Shown: piece after piece, positions 1 through 6,441 of the stretch
Layout: each line of letters starts with the position of its first letter
How positions within the stretch are numbered: the stretch's first letter is position 1
Source of the DNA: Moraxellaceae bacterium
Lineage (GTDB): Bacteria > Pseudomonadota > Gammaproteobacteria > Pseudomonadales > Ketobacteraceae
Length of the DNA: 20,860 nucleotides
Assembly (NCBI GenBank): GCA_002402125.1
Contig: NVVG01000035.1
Coordinates: 6,782-27,641, forward strand
Reading direction: 5' to 3'
Translations under genes and position numbers: made by a program
Notes under the pieces: model-generated
Told to the model about the DNA's origin: nothing
The model's database searches: none
What the model saw: the letters and a program-made list of their open reading frames with translations, nothing else

Positions 1-785
1 GCAGGGTTATACAAAAGGTCTATTCTGAAATAACGCGACTAGAAAACAAATTCTCTCGCTATAAAACCGATAATGAATTATTTCATATTAACCAACAAGC
101 CTCCAAAGGTGGCAGCATCGAGGTAGATGATGAATTTATTGCTTTGCTGAATTACGCAAATACCTGCTATCAACAAAGCGACGGTTTATTTGATATTACT
201 GCAGGCGCACTTCGGCGCGTATGGAATTTTGAGACACCATCACTTCCAACCGACAATGCTATCAAGACGGTCCTCAATAGCATTGGCTGGCAACACGTTC
301 AATTTAGTAACAACAGAATCCATTTTTTAAGACCCAAGATGGAAATAGATTTTGGTGGCATCGTCAAAGAATATGCAGCCGATAGTGCAGCAACGATTTG
401 CAAAGCCGAAGGCGTTTCCCACGGCATCATCAATCTTGGTGGCGATATTAAAGCCGTAGGGCCCCACCCAAACGGGCAGCCATGGAAAATAAAAATTCGC
501 GACCCACACAATCCTGCACAACACATGGGAGAGATGAGCCTCTATCAAGAAGGTTTAGCCACTAGCGGTGACTATGAACGGTTTATTGAGATCGAAGGTA
601 AACGCTACTGCCATATTTTATCCCCAAAAACTGGCTGGCCAGTCAGGGGGCTTACCTCGGTTACGGTTAAAGCAGACCAATGTGTGATTGCAGGGTCCGC
701 CAGCACAATCGCTATGTTACTCGAGGATAAAGGCGTCGAATGGCTCGACCAGCTAGGCGTTGAATGTTTGTGGCAATCAGCCTGA
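1..785 (+). CDS. apbE: FAD:protein FMN transferase (ApbE family), 5' end missing
   Basis: ApbE enzymes move FMN from FAD onto Ser/Thr of target proteins (such as Na+-translocating NQR or RNF subunits) in the periplasm. The frame is open from base 3 to the TGA at 783, giving about 260 residues where the family usually has 300-350, so the start and any signal peptide lie left of the window. Family landmarks seen are FDITAGAL, a FGGIVKEYAAD stretch, NLGGDIKAVG, ATSGDYERF, and HILSPKTGWPV near the C-terminus. The C-terminal block that in classical members reads A-D-A-x-(S/T)-T, with a metal-binding Asp, reads AGSASTIAML here, so that Asp seems replaced; this may mark a subfamily. The frame continues past the TGA for eight sense codons (LQLEALFH) to a TAG at 810. 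The gene converges on the hydrolase gene 48 bases away. The family call is firm; the target protein is not visible. Confidence 0.9.
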   Translation, partial: RVIQKVYSEITRLENKFSRYKTDNELFHINQQASKGGSIEVDDEFIALLNYANTCYQQSDGLFDITAGALRRVWNFETPSLPTDNAIKTVLNSIGWQHVQFSNNRIHFLRPKMEIDFGGIVKEYAADSAATICKAEGVSHGIINLGGDIKAVGPHPNGQPWKIKIRDPHNPAQHMGEMSLYQEGLATSGDYERFIEIEGKRYCHILSPKTGWPVRGLTSVTVKADQCVIAGSASTIAMLLEDKGVEWLDQLGVECLWQSA

Positions 786-833
786 CTGCAACTTGAGGCA
801 TTATTCCACTAGAAGGTGGGAGTGATCACTTTA

Positions 834-1610
834 CTAATCTTCAAGCAGCTGCAGAAACTTAACAGTTTCATTCACCAAAATGGCTTGTTGTTCTTCGCGA
901 GTTAAATCCGTCGGATCCTCATCATGATACAAGCTTACTCCATCGCCATAGTAACCGAAAAAGGTATGTACTCCTCCTTCAATAGCAACAAGCTCAGATC
1001 CGACAGGCAAATGCACAGCAGAAGCTTCAAAGGTTTCAGAAGAAGTATTTCCACCATTGGTGCCATAGATGGTTTTAGCCTGTAGATCACTATTTTTCAG
1101 CGTGAATAAGATCGATGGATAAGAGTCCCAAATAACAACACCGTCAACAATATCATCGTTACTCTTTCCAAACGCTGCTGCTGCAGTACCACCCAATGAA
1201 TGCCCCGTGACGCTCCAGAATTGAATCTCAGGAAAGGCATTAATCACTTCTTTGCCACGCTTAACACCAAACAAAGCCAAGTCGTTCGGCGAGCTAAGCA
1301 ACGCGACCAAATAACCCTGAGCTGCAATAGCTTTTGCTGTCGGGGCATACGCACGAAAATCCACTTTTCCACCCGGATAGATTATTAGCCCAGAAATAGG
1401 TGTGACTGACGTTGGTTCAAACACATAATACTGATTTTGGGGTTCGGCCCAGGCTTCTACTTCTATTGCATAGACGTCTACCGATTCATCTGGCATCAAA
1501 GTATCTAGCGCTTCCTGCATAGGAGGTAGGGTTCCCTGCCCCTGTTGCTCGCAAGCAGTCAGAAAAACCAGCACAAGAGTAACGAGTGCAAATGGCTTAA
1601 GCTTTAACAT
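834..1610 (-). CDS. alpha/beta-hydrolase-fold lipoprotein
   Basis: A 258-residue lipoprotein: a short basic N-terminus and a hydrophobic stretch end in the lipobox LTAC with Cys20. The next residue is Glu, not Asp, which favours the outer membrane. GHSLGG places the nucleophile Ser138 in a classic nucleophile elbow; His215 in EGGVHTFFG is the likely catalytic His, and Asp162 in WDSYP may be the acid. An oxyanion-type motif YPGG lies at 78-81. The pattern fits the dienelactone hydrolase/PF12695-like group, probably an esterase or lipase of unknown substrate. A Shine-Dalgarno-like AGG lies 6 bases before the ATG. The last 13 codons and about 40 bases beyond the stop recur as a decayed copy near 9811-9895, so a paralogue once existed there. 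Fold confidence is high; substrate unknown. Confidence 0.85.
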   Translation of the reverse strand: MLKLKPFALVTLVLVFLTACEQQGQGTLPPMQEALDTLMPDESVDVYAIEVEAWAEPQNQYYVFEPTSVTPISGLIIYPGGKVDFRAYAPTAKAIAAQGYLVALLSSPNDLALFGVKRGKEVINAFPEIQFWSVTGHSLGGTAAAAFGKSNDDIVDGVVIWDSYPSILFTLKNSDLQAKTIYGTNGGNTSSETFEASAVHLPVGSELVAIEGGVHTFFGYYGDGVSLYHDEDPTDLTREEQQAILVNETVKFLQLLED

Positions 1611-1882
1611 AATCTACCTTTTTTATTATTTTTATAATTTCTCTAGGTAAGTAACACAACAAAAATACAGTACCCACTCACCCCTTCTCAGACCAAGAAA
1701 CAACCAAAAACATAGCTTTCAATCGCACAGATATCATACTATTGGTGAAATACTATATGTTTAAGGCTAACGCTGCAAGTGTGACTACATTAAAGAGGAT
1801 CCCTCCAAATATACAGTGTTTCATAGGACATCGCCCTGATTGGGTCAATTCTCTCGCCCCCACTCCACAAACCACAATAATT

Positions 1883-1923
1883 AGACCCGATTTTATTTAC
1901 GACAGAGTGGCCGGGTGTCCTAG
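1883..1923 (+). repeat. dispersed repeat, GAGTGGGTGTCC family, copy 1
   Basis: An AT-rich left part beginning GACCCGAT is followed by AGAGTGGCCGGGTGTCCTAG, a version of the core GAGTGGGTGTCC with a few extra bases. It lies in the gap between the hydrolase gene and the glutaredoxin-like gene, next to a gene relic. Related copies are near 3502, 3994, 9599, 9944, 10009 and 20194. Confidence 0.55.
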
Positions 1924-1949
1924 TTTGCTAACCGTTCAGATGTGCAGGA

Positions 1950-2070
1950 GCGTTACGCTTAGGCCAATGCAGGTTTATCCTGCCAATGAAAATGTGCAGC
2001 AAGGCGATCTTTTGACAACATCCAAACCGTAAAGAATAGGTTCATCACCAACCAATACAACCTCTATATC
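1950..2070 (-). pseudogene. decayed copy of the nucleotidyltransferase-like C-terminal gene at 20220-20504
   Basis: On the minus strand this reads EVVLVGDEPILYGLDVVK and then, after a one-base insertion around 2010, RLAAHFHWQDKPALA. This closely follows VVLVKGGEVPILYGLDVVK and RLAAYFHWQDKPALVQ of the gene at the right edge. At the DNA level a 22-base block is identical (1972-1993 and 20419-20440). The frame is broken and the rest of the gene is absent, so it cannot make the protein. It lies between repeat copy 1 and the glutaredoxin gene. The similarity extends upstream of the GTG available to the right-hand copy, showing that the ancestral protein started further upstream. Confidence 0.8.
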
Positions 2071-2086
2071 ATACCGTTTTTCTACG

Positions 2087-2431
2087 TTACTCCCCCTGCC
2101 CCCATTTTTTCAAATCTTCCGCACCACCAATCAATATGCCATCGATAAATACCATGGGGAATGTTTTCCACCCCGTCCACATCTTAAGGGCATTTCGTTT
2201 ACGCCATTCTTTCAGATAACTACCATATTCAACATAACGATATGCTTTTTTTTGCTTGTCTAGGATCTTACACGCTCTCTTGCAGTTGGGGTTACCCGCC
2301 ATGCCGATGACCACAACAGGTTCCTTTTCTACCATTGAGATCACTTCCTCCACCACTTCGCGAAAGCTATTTTCGACAGTGCTTTGAATCCGAGGATGGA
2401 TTTTTGATTCATCAAGAATATAACGAGGCAT
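2087..2431 (-). CDS. glutaredoxin-like protein
   Basis: A 114-residue cytoplasmic protein without a signal peptide. It matches a small proteobacterial glutaredoxin-related family recognisable by RYILDESKIHPRI at the start, VVVIGMAGNPNCKRAC in the active-site region, YGSYLKEWRKRNALKMWTGW, TFPMVFIDG and GGAEDL at the end. The TFP cis-proline motif and the GG of the glutathione-binding region are present. The active-site position reads C-K-R-A, so it is monothiol-like; a second Cys lies four residues later. The start chosen is the ATG of MPRYILDES because GGAG sits 8 bases upstream; an upstream in-frame ATG would add 12 poorly conserved residues. The role is probably thiol redox or glutathione-dependent chemistry; partners are unknown. 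It stands alone, with a gene relic just downstream. Confidence 0.82.
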   Translation of the reverse strand: MPRYILDESKIHPRIQSTVENSFREVVEEVISMVEKEPVVVIGMAGNPNCKRACKILDKQKKAYRYVEYGSYLKEWRKRNALKMWTGWKTFPMVFIDGILIGGAEDLKKWGQGE

Positions 2432-2703
2432 ATAGAAAACTCCAAAGAAAACGTGAAAGCAGTACATTAGCGTGCTTTTGGGACTGAATCTAGCTTCGCA
2501 TCTAAAAACTATGTGTCAGTATCTTTTACGCTTTTAATCTGATCTATCATCGTGAATTTTCAAGTAGTTGTTTTTTATACCAACAGTGAATATGGCGCGA
2601 TTATCGCAAGGTAACCATCCATGATCATTTTGTTCAGTCTTAACTAACGTTAGCTAAGATGTTTTCACTCACAGTAGAACGTATAACTAAGGGAATAAAA
2701 ATC

Positions 2704-3501
2704 ATGAAACATATCTCAGTAACTAAGTGCTTCATCATCATGTTATTCCTGACAATTCTCACTTCACCCGCAAGAGCTGGCTTTATTGATATCAATTTAA
2801 CCTTCGAGGACAACAGTCTCACTGACTCTCAAGAATTTGTATTTAGTTTAGCCGGCGCCGTCTTTGAAAGTGTCTTGAAGGGTACTCAGTCAGTCGAAGA
2901 TATGATCCTAAATATTCCAATATCAAGCGGTTTTATTGATGGCCCTCCTGTTGTAGGGGAATCAAGAAGGTTAGCAACGGCTACTACATTTTGTTGCAAT
3001 TTTTTCGGAGGTTTCGCCTATACCGCTGGCGGTTCAATAGAAGTTGATAGTGCCGATATAGATAGATTAGAAAACAACGACTCATTGATATGGGTCGCCA
3101 TACACGAGATTGCCCATGTGCTTGGGTTTAATGGCCCGATTTGGGAAATGAATGGTGCCTACGTTGCTGATAGTGGTATGTACACTGGTGCGGCTGGCTT
3201 GGCTGCTTATCGGAGTGAGTTCGATCCGGCGGCTCTTTTTGTGCCCGTTGATGCATCAAACGGGCACTGGGATGAAAGTTGGGCTGGAGGCCCCGACGAA
3301 ATAATGACCGCACTACTAGGGAATAATATTAATTCACTTTTTATTAGCAACACAACATATAGAACCTTTGAAGATATAGGCTTCATCGTTCGCATAACAG
3401 AACCAACAACAATTTTATTGTTCTTGTCTGCCTTCATAACAATGGCATGGAAGCGTAGAAGTCCTCTTGAAGACACCCACTCTAAAAAAATCATCGATTA
3501 A
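2704..3501 (+). CDS. secreted leishmanolysin-type zinc metalloprotease with PEP-CTERM-like tail
   Basis: 265 residues. Residues 1-25 are a signal peptide ending SPARA. The zinc site is HEIAH at 134-138 followed by VLGF (HExxHxxGF); a third ligand candidate is His188 in GHWDE, and Met201 in EIMT resembles the Met-turn. This His-Trp-(D/E) plus (E/L)MT arrangement is typical of leishmanolysin (M8)-like metzincins. The C-terminus has TEP, a hydrophobic segment (234-248) and the basic cluster KRR. This is a PEP-CTERM sorting tail with TEP in place of the usual PEP, followed by an unusually long 14-residue hydrophilic extension. PEP-CTERM proteins are processed by an exosortase; none is in this window. 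The start at ATG 2704 fits an AAGGGA upstream and the signal peptide; an upstream ATG at 2659 is less likely. A 10-bp palindrome CTAACGTTAG lies at 2644-2653. Confidence 0.82.
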   Translation: MKHISVTKCFIIMLFLTILTSPARAGFIDINLTFEDNSLTDSQEFVFSLAGAVFESVLKGTQSVEDMILNIPISSGFIDGPPVVGESRRLATATTFCCNFFGGFAYTAGGSIEVDSADIDRLENNDSLIWVAIHEIAHVLGFNGPIWEMNGAYVADSGMYTGAAGLAAYRSEFDPAALFVPVDASNGHWDESWAGGPDEIMTALLGNNINSLFISNTTYRTFEDIGFIVRITEPTTILLFLSAFITMAWKRRSPLEDTHSKKIID

Positions 3502-3536
3502 GTCAAAATTTGTTTTCGACCGAGTGGGTATCCCAG
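3502..3536 (+). repeat. dispersed repeat, GAGTGGGTGTCC family, copy 2
   Basis: An AT-rich left part is followed by GACCGAGTGGGTATCCCAG. It starts directly after the stop codon of the metalloprotease gene and ends 8 bases before the stop of the convergent small secreted-protein gene, filling the gap between the two 3' ends. Confidence 0.65.
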
Positions 3537-3543
3537 CACCGCC

Positions 3544-3819
3544 TTATCCCGCCGGGGCCCCAACACCCAACCTCTTCATCAGGCAAGGGTTGAATGCTTC
3601 TTGGCTCTTAATCCAATCCAGTTTTTGCTTTGCAACTTCTTTAGTACAAAATAACGATGCTTCTATACATTGCTCAAACTTTACATTGACGCTACTCCAA
3701 ATCATCTCGTTTTTACAAAATGGCGTCAATTGCTCTTTCGTTAACTCAACACCCACTAGGTTTGCATAAGAATTACTTACCATTAGGACCGAGAATATAA
3801 AAATTAACGCTGACTTCAT
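3544..3819 (-). CDS. small secreted cysteine-containing protein, unknown function
   Basis: 91 residues. A clear signal peptide (MKSALIFIFSVLMVSNSYA) is followed by about 72 mature residues that contain four cysteines, enough for two disulfides in the periplasm. A good Shine-Dalgarno sequence (AAAGGA) precedes the ATG. I do not recognise the family. The gene converges on the metalloprotease gene, with repeat copy 2 between their 3' ends. The plus-strand frame over the same bases lacks these features and is judged a shadow. That the ORF is a real gene is likely from the signal peptide and ribosome binding site; function is unknown. Confidence 0.62.
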   Translation of the reverse strand: MKSALIFIFSVLMVSNSYANLVGVELTKEQLTPFCKNEMIWSSVNVKFEQCIEASLFCTKEVAKQKLDWIKSQEAFNPCLMKRLGVGAPAG

Positions 3820-3993
3820 GTGGTTTTTTCCTTTTACAACTATGAAATAGGGGTTTTAGCACTATGAAGTAGACAGATTAGCCGCAAAGAATTCCAAATA
3901 TTGTTATTTTATTTTCGAAAAGACTCACCCAACGCCAAATGACCACAGCTTGGTACCAGTAACCTTTGGCCCCCTCCCAATAAATTCGTTTTT

Positions 3994-4030
3994 AGGCCCG
4001 ATATTGTTCACGGCCGAGTGGGTGTCCTAG
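3994..4030 (+). repeat. dispersed repeat, GAGTGGGTGTCC family, copy 3
   Basis: GGCCCGATATTGTTCACG is followed by GCCGAGTGGGTGTCCTAG, the cleanest copy in the window and a good reference for the family. It lies between the small secreted-protein gene and the remnant of the parDE module. Confidence 0.7.
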
Positions 4031-4105
4031 ATTTCTCCTTATTTTCTAGATATATACCCATAATAACCGAGGATTTGTCGTTGCCGCTCGTTTTTAAAAT
4101 CAATT

Positions 4106-4123
4106 ACTCTGACCCCATTGATT
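4106..4123 (+). repeat. short direct repeat ACTCTGACCCCATTGATT, left copy
   Basis: The same 18 bases occur in the same orientation at 4643-4660, followed by a shorter third copy. The copies bracket the parD/parE-remnant module. This motif is one I associate with repeat-rich, transposase-linked DNA in proteobacteria, but no transposase is present here. Confidence 0.6.
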
Positions 4124-4231
4124 CCTGACATCCTCATCCCATTCTTCAAGAAACACTTCTGGGTTGCTCTGGAGCTTCTCGACGAATTAATACTCGGACA
4201 TCGCTTAACTCCATGCAAAGAATTCCCAGAA

Positions 4232-4348
4232 TCAGTCAGATAATTGCACATCAATATCCATGATTTCGTGCAACACACGAACAACGGTATAAAACCAAAT
4301 ACGTTCTAAATATTTTTAAGCGGCAGGTACAAGTTTATAATTTTTCAT
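4232..4348 (-). pseudogene. parE: ParE toxin remnant with internal deletion and nonsense codon
   Basis: The ATG overlaps the end of parD by 14 bases, the usual parD-parE coupling. The reading is MKNYKLVPAA, a TAA stop, KYLERIWFYT, then VVRVLHEIMDIDVQLSD and a stop: 39 codons where ParE toxins usually have about 95-100. The first part matches the ParE start (L-x-P-A-A-x-x-D-L-x-x-I-W), and the second matches the ParE C-terminus (V-V-R-V-L-H-E-x-M-D). The middle of the gene is therefore missing, and an in-frame stop lies at codon 11. No functional toxin can be made. The reading frame is preserved across the deletion junction. Confidence 0.85.
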
Positions 4349-4571
4349 CTTTAGATTGCTGCTTCATCCTTGCTTTAAATTCTTCCTTGCTCCAGGCTTT
4401 TGGCTCGCCACTTTCAATACCATCGGTAATTGCGTGCTGCATTACCCGCAACTGATCCTTACGAATCAAGTCACGTACATAATCACTATTATTGGCATAA
4501 AGGTCGCTTTTTGTTTGAACCTCTACCCAATCATGCATTGGATCAGGCAAAGTTATGTTCATAGCCGCCAT
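4335..4571 (-). CDS. parD: ParD-family antitoxin, now without a working toxin
   Basis: 78 residues: MAAMNITLPDPMHDWVE starts a ribbon-helix-helix DNA-binding domain, followed by SDYVRDLIRKDQLR and a charged C-terminal tail (EEFKARMKQQSKDEKL) that in this family wraps the ParE toxin. The start MAAMN is favoured by GGAG 8 bases upstream. Type II antitoxins repress their own operon through the N-terminal domain and neutralise ParE, a gyrase poison. Here the overlapping parE is broken, so the antitoxin is an orphan; it could still regulate, or protect against a ParE encoded elsewhere. Family assignment is confident from motif and overlap architecture. Confidence 0.85.
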   Translation of the reverse strand: MAAMNITLPDPMHDWVEVQTKSDLYANNSDYVRDLIRKDQLRVMQHAITDGIESGEPKAWSKEEFKARMKQQSKDEKL

Positions 4572-4642
4572 AACATAGACTCCAAACTTAAATATATACA
4601 ACGCCAGTTATGGCATACTTTGGCAAAGGTTGCCATTGATTG

Positions 4643-4676
4643 ACTCTGACCCCATTGATTACTGACCCCATTGATT
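4643..4676 (+). repeat. short direct repeats ACTCTGACCCCATTGATT, right copies
   Basis: Two head-to-tail copies: the full 18-base form at 4643-4660 and ACTGACCCCATTGATT at 4661-4676. Together with 4106-4123 they flank the antitoxin module in direct orientation. Confidence 0.6.
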
Positions 4677-4863
4677 ACGGCGTCTACAATAATTGTTAGT
4701 CTGGTTGTCGGTTCATTATGGCTGTCTATAAATACAACACGTGGTTTGATAACCTGCTGTATATTTTGAATAAATCATAGGGAATGAGCGTATATATCAG
4801 ATATACCTATGCGTATTTAACACGCGACCTTGGCTAATAATCTCTTGATAATTGACGCTTTGG

Positions 4864-5103
4864 ATGCCCTCAACTCTATATTGGCTAATCATATTTGGAA
4901 TTTATTTCCCTCTTTATATTGCGAATGGCGCAGCTTTAGATGTATGGTGTGCGTATTGCGCAATCAACTCAGGCATGGACCTTGGTGCAGTGATCCCTAA
5001 TATAACATTTTCCCCGCCTAAGAATGTCCAAGTTTCCTATTCTCGCATTCCATATACATTCCCCCATGGGATGATACCTGAGGTGAGATCTGACAGGCAT
5101 TGA
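4864..5103 (+). CDS. doubtful small ORF with hydrophobic N-terminus
   Basis: 79 residues from ATG 4864. Residues 1-24 form a hydrophobic stretch that could be a signal peptide or membrane anchor; the remainder has two Cys and several Pro and matches nothing I know. There is no good ribosome binding site. It may be a decayed membrane-protein fragment or chance. Confidence 0.2.
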   Translation: MPSTLYWLIIFGIYFPLYIANGAALDVWCAYCAINSGMDLGAVIPNITFSPPKNVQVSYSRIPYTFPHGMIPEVRSDRH

Positions 5104-5133
5104 AAATGTTTATTACGTGTCATTGGGCATCTT

Positions 5134-5244
5134 ATGGTAAGGCTAATAGAACACGCTAGAGCTATATATAAATATTTTTCGCTGCTCCTCGTGTTGATAT
5201 TAGGTGCAGCGGAGCTTGTTGTGCCGCTTTGGTATCGTATTTGA
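5134..5244 (+). CDS. possible 36-residue single-span membrane peptide
   Basis: ATG 5134 to TGA 5242 encodes a basic N-terminus (MVRLIEHARAIYK), then a leucine-rich membrane-length segment (YFSLLLVLILGAAELVVPLW) and a short YRI end. The shape suits a small membrane protein, but there is no convincing Shine-Dalgarno sequence and the peptide is not one I recognise. It ends 32 bases before the start of the next gene. Confidence 0.22.
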   Translation: MVRLIEHARAIYKYFSLLLVLILGAAELVVPLWYRI

Positions 5245-5276
5245 TCTATAAAATTTAAATTTAGGAATTGTAGTTT

Positions 5277-6152
5277 ATGAAAAACCAAAAGAAAAAAATT
5301 GCGCTTACGCTGGGACTATCTTTGGGGATTGTTGCTTGTGCTGGCGGAAATGATTCTGCAGCGTCCCTAACGGTGTCGGACTTTGATATCGAGCCAACTG
5401 TGTTACATGGTGAAATTGCAGGGAGTTATATTGTTGAAAGTTATGCTTTCTTTAACGATAGGGGCATTAAAATTTCTAGTGACCTTAGCGACTGCTATAG
5501 AGAAAAGTATACTGATTATCTATTTGTGCCAGATGTTGATGGCTATTTTGTGTTAGACGCACCGTTAGTTGATGTTTCAGGCTGCATTTCACTTGATGAT
5601 ACGGTGGAGCCTGATCTAATTAAAGGTGAGCGTAGTATTAGCTATTACTATCGGGTCAAGGCTATCGACTCAACAGGTAATATTATTGATCTAAATGAGG
5701 TAAACGCACTTGATTTAGATCATGTACTGGAAGAAGCGCAATCTAAAGAAATCCTTTTTAAAGCTATTACCAGTCATTTATATATTTCTGAGGGGCCTTT
5801 TGGTGACTATGAACAAGATTTTAAAGAAAAAATCCTTAGGTCTTCAAATTCCGATTCTAGTGTTGGGTGTGTAGATAATTTAGGGTTTATCGATGGATGT
5901 GTTGACAGAGGTCTTGTAGTTGGGGATTTTAAAATAGAGGGAGAGATAATGTCGTTATTGGCAGAACTATTCATATTTGAAAGCCATAACCTGCAAACGT
6001 CTAACCAGCAGGCTTTTCCTACGGAAGGAAGTGTCAATTTCACAATAAACAACTGGGATGGTGTGATTGAGTTTGATGCGGCAGTAGCGCCAAGTTATAC
6101 GGCAACTAATGGCGATGAAACTATTAGTGGTGATTTTCCTGATGCCTTTTAA
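5277..6152 (+). CDS. lipoprotein of unknown function
   Basis: 291 residues. A lysine-rich N-terminus and hydrophobic segment end in the lipobox GIVAC; the following residue is Ala, which suits the outer membrane. AGGAA lies upstream at suitable spacing for ATG 5277. The mature protein is acidic and Asp-rich with five Cys besides the lipidated one, and predicted beta-rich segments such as ISYYYRVKAIDSTGN that could be a fibronectin-like fold. I do not recognise the family. It is the first of three plus-strand genes for exported proteins, separated from the next by 289 bases, so co-transcription is uncertain. Confidence 0.72.
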   Translation: MKNQKKKIALTLGLSLGIVACAGGNDSAASLTVSDFDIEPTVLHGEIAGSYIVESYAFFNDRGIKISSDLSDCYREKYTDYLFVPDVDGYFVLDAPLVDVSGCISLDDTVEPDLIKGERSISYYYRVKAIDSTGNIIDLNEVNALDLDHVLEEAQSKEILFKAITSHLYISEGPFGDYEQDFKEKILRSSNSDSSVGCVDNLGFIDGCVDRGLVVGDFKIEGEIMSLLAELFIFESHNLQTSNQQAFPTEGSVNFTINNWDGVIEFDAAVAPSYTATNGDETISGDFPDAF

Positions 6153-6441
6153 TATTGAGTTCATTTCATTGATTTAGCTATCGTCATAACACCCCAAAAA
6201 GAAAACTATTTTTCGTCAAAATATGGAACGGAATTTAGTGAATATCTGACTAAAACAAAAAACTTATTCCTGATATTTACTAGCTCCTCGATTTGTGCGA
6301 TATTACAGATGCTAAAAAACCCTTGTTGCGACAGTATTTTATTGCATCAAATGAATTGATAGGGTTTAACAGCCTAGATTCCAGCCAACCGATAGACATT
6401 ATATATTTCACTATAAAACTACCACCATGGAAGACGTAGTT

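Larger units (their letters stand above)
4677..5276. other. 600-base stretch without a confident gene
   Basis: An AT-rich spacer between the parD module and the lipoprotein gene at 5277. It holds only two weak candidate ORFs (4864-5103 and 5134-5244), described separately. No RNA gene or strong hairpin was recognised. It may contain the promoter for the lipoprotein gene, but no convincing -35/-10 pair stood out. Confidence 0.4.

Noticed and set aside
1742..2032. Plus-strand ORF of 96 codons
   Set aside because: It runs across a dispersed repeat and the antisense of a decayed gene fragment; it has no protein features of its own.
3467..3769. Plus-strand ORF of 100 codons overlapping the metalloprotease end
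   Set aside because: It is antisense to the small secreted protein, which has a signal peptide and ribosome binding site; the plus frame has neither.
4039..4284. Minus-strand ORF of 81 codons
   Set aside because: It crosses the broken parE in a different frame; the parE homology lies in the other frame, so this frame is a by-product of decay.
5037..5288. Minus-strand ORF of 83 codons
   Set aside because: No ribosome binding site or recognisable features; it overlaps the upstream region and start of a better supported plus-strand gene.
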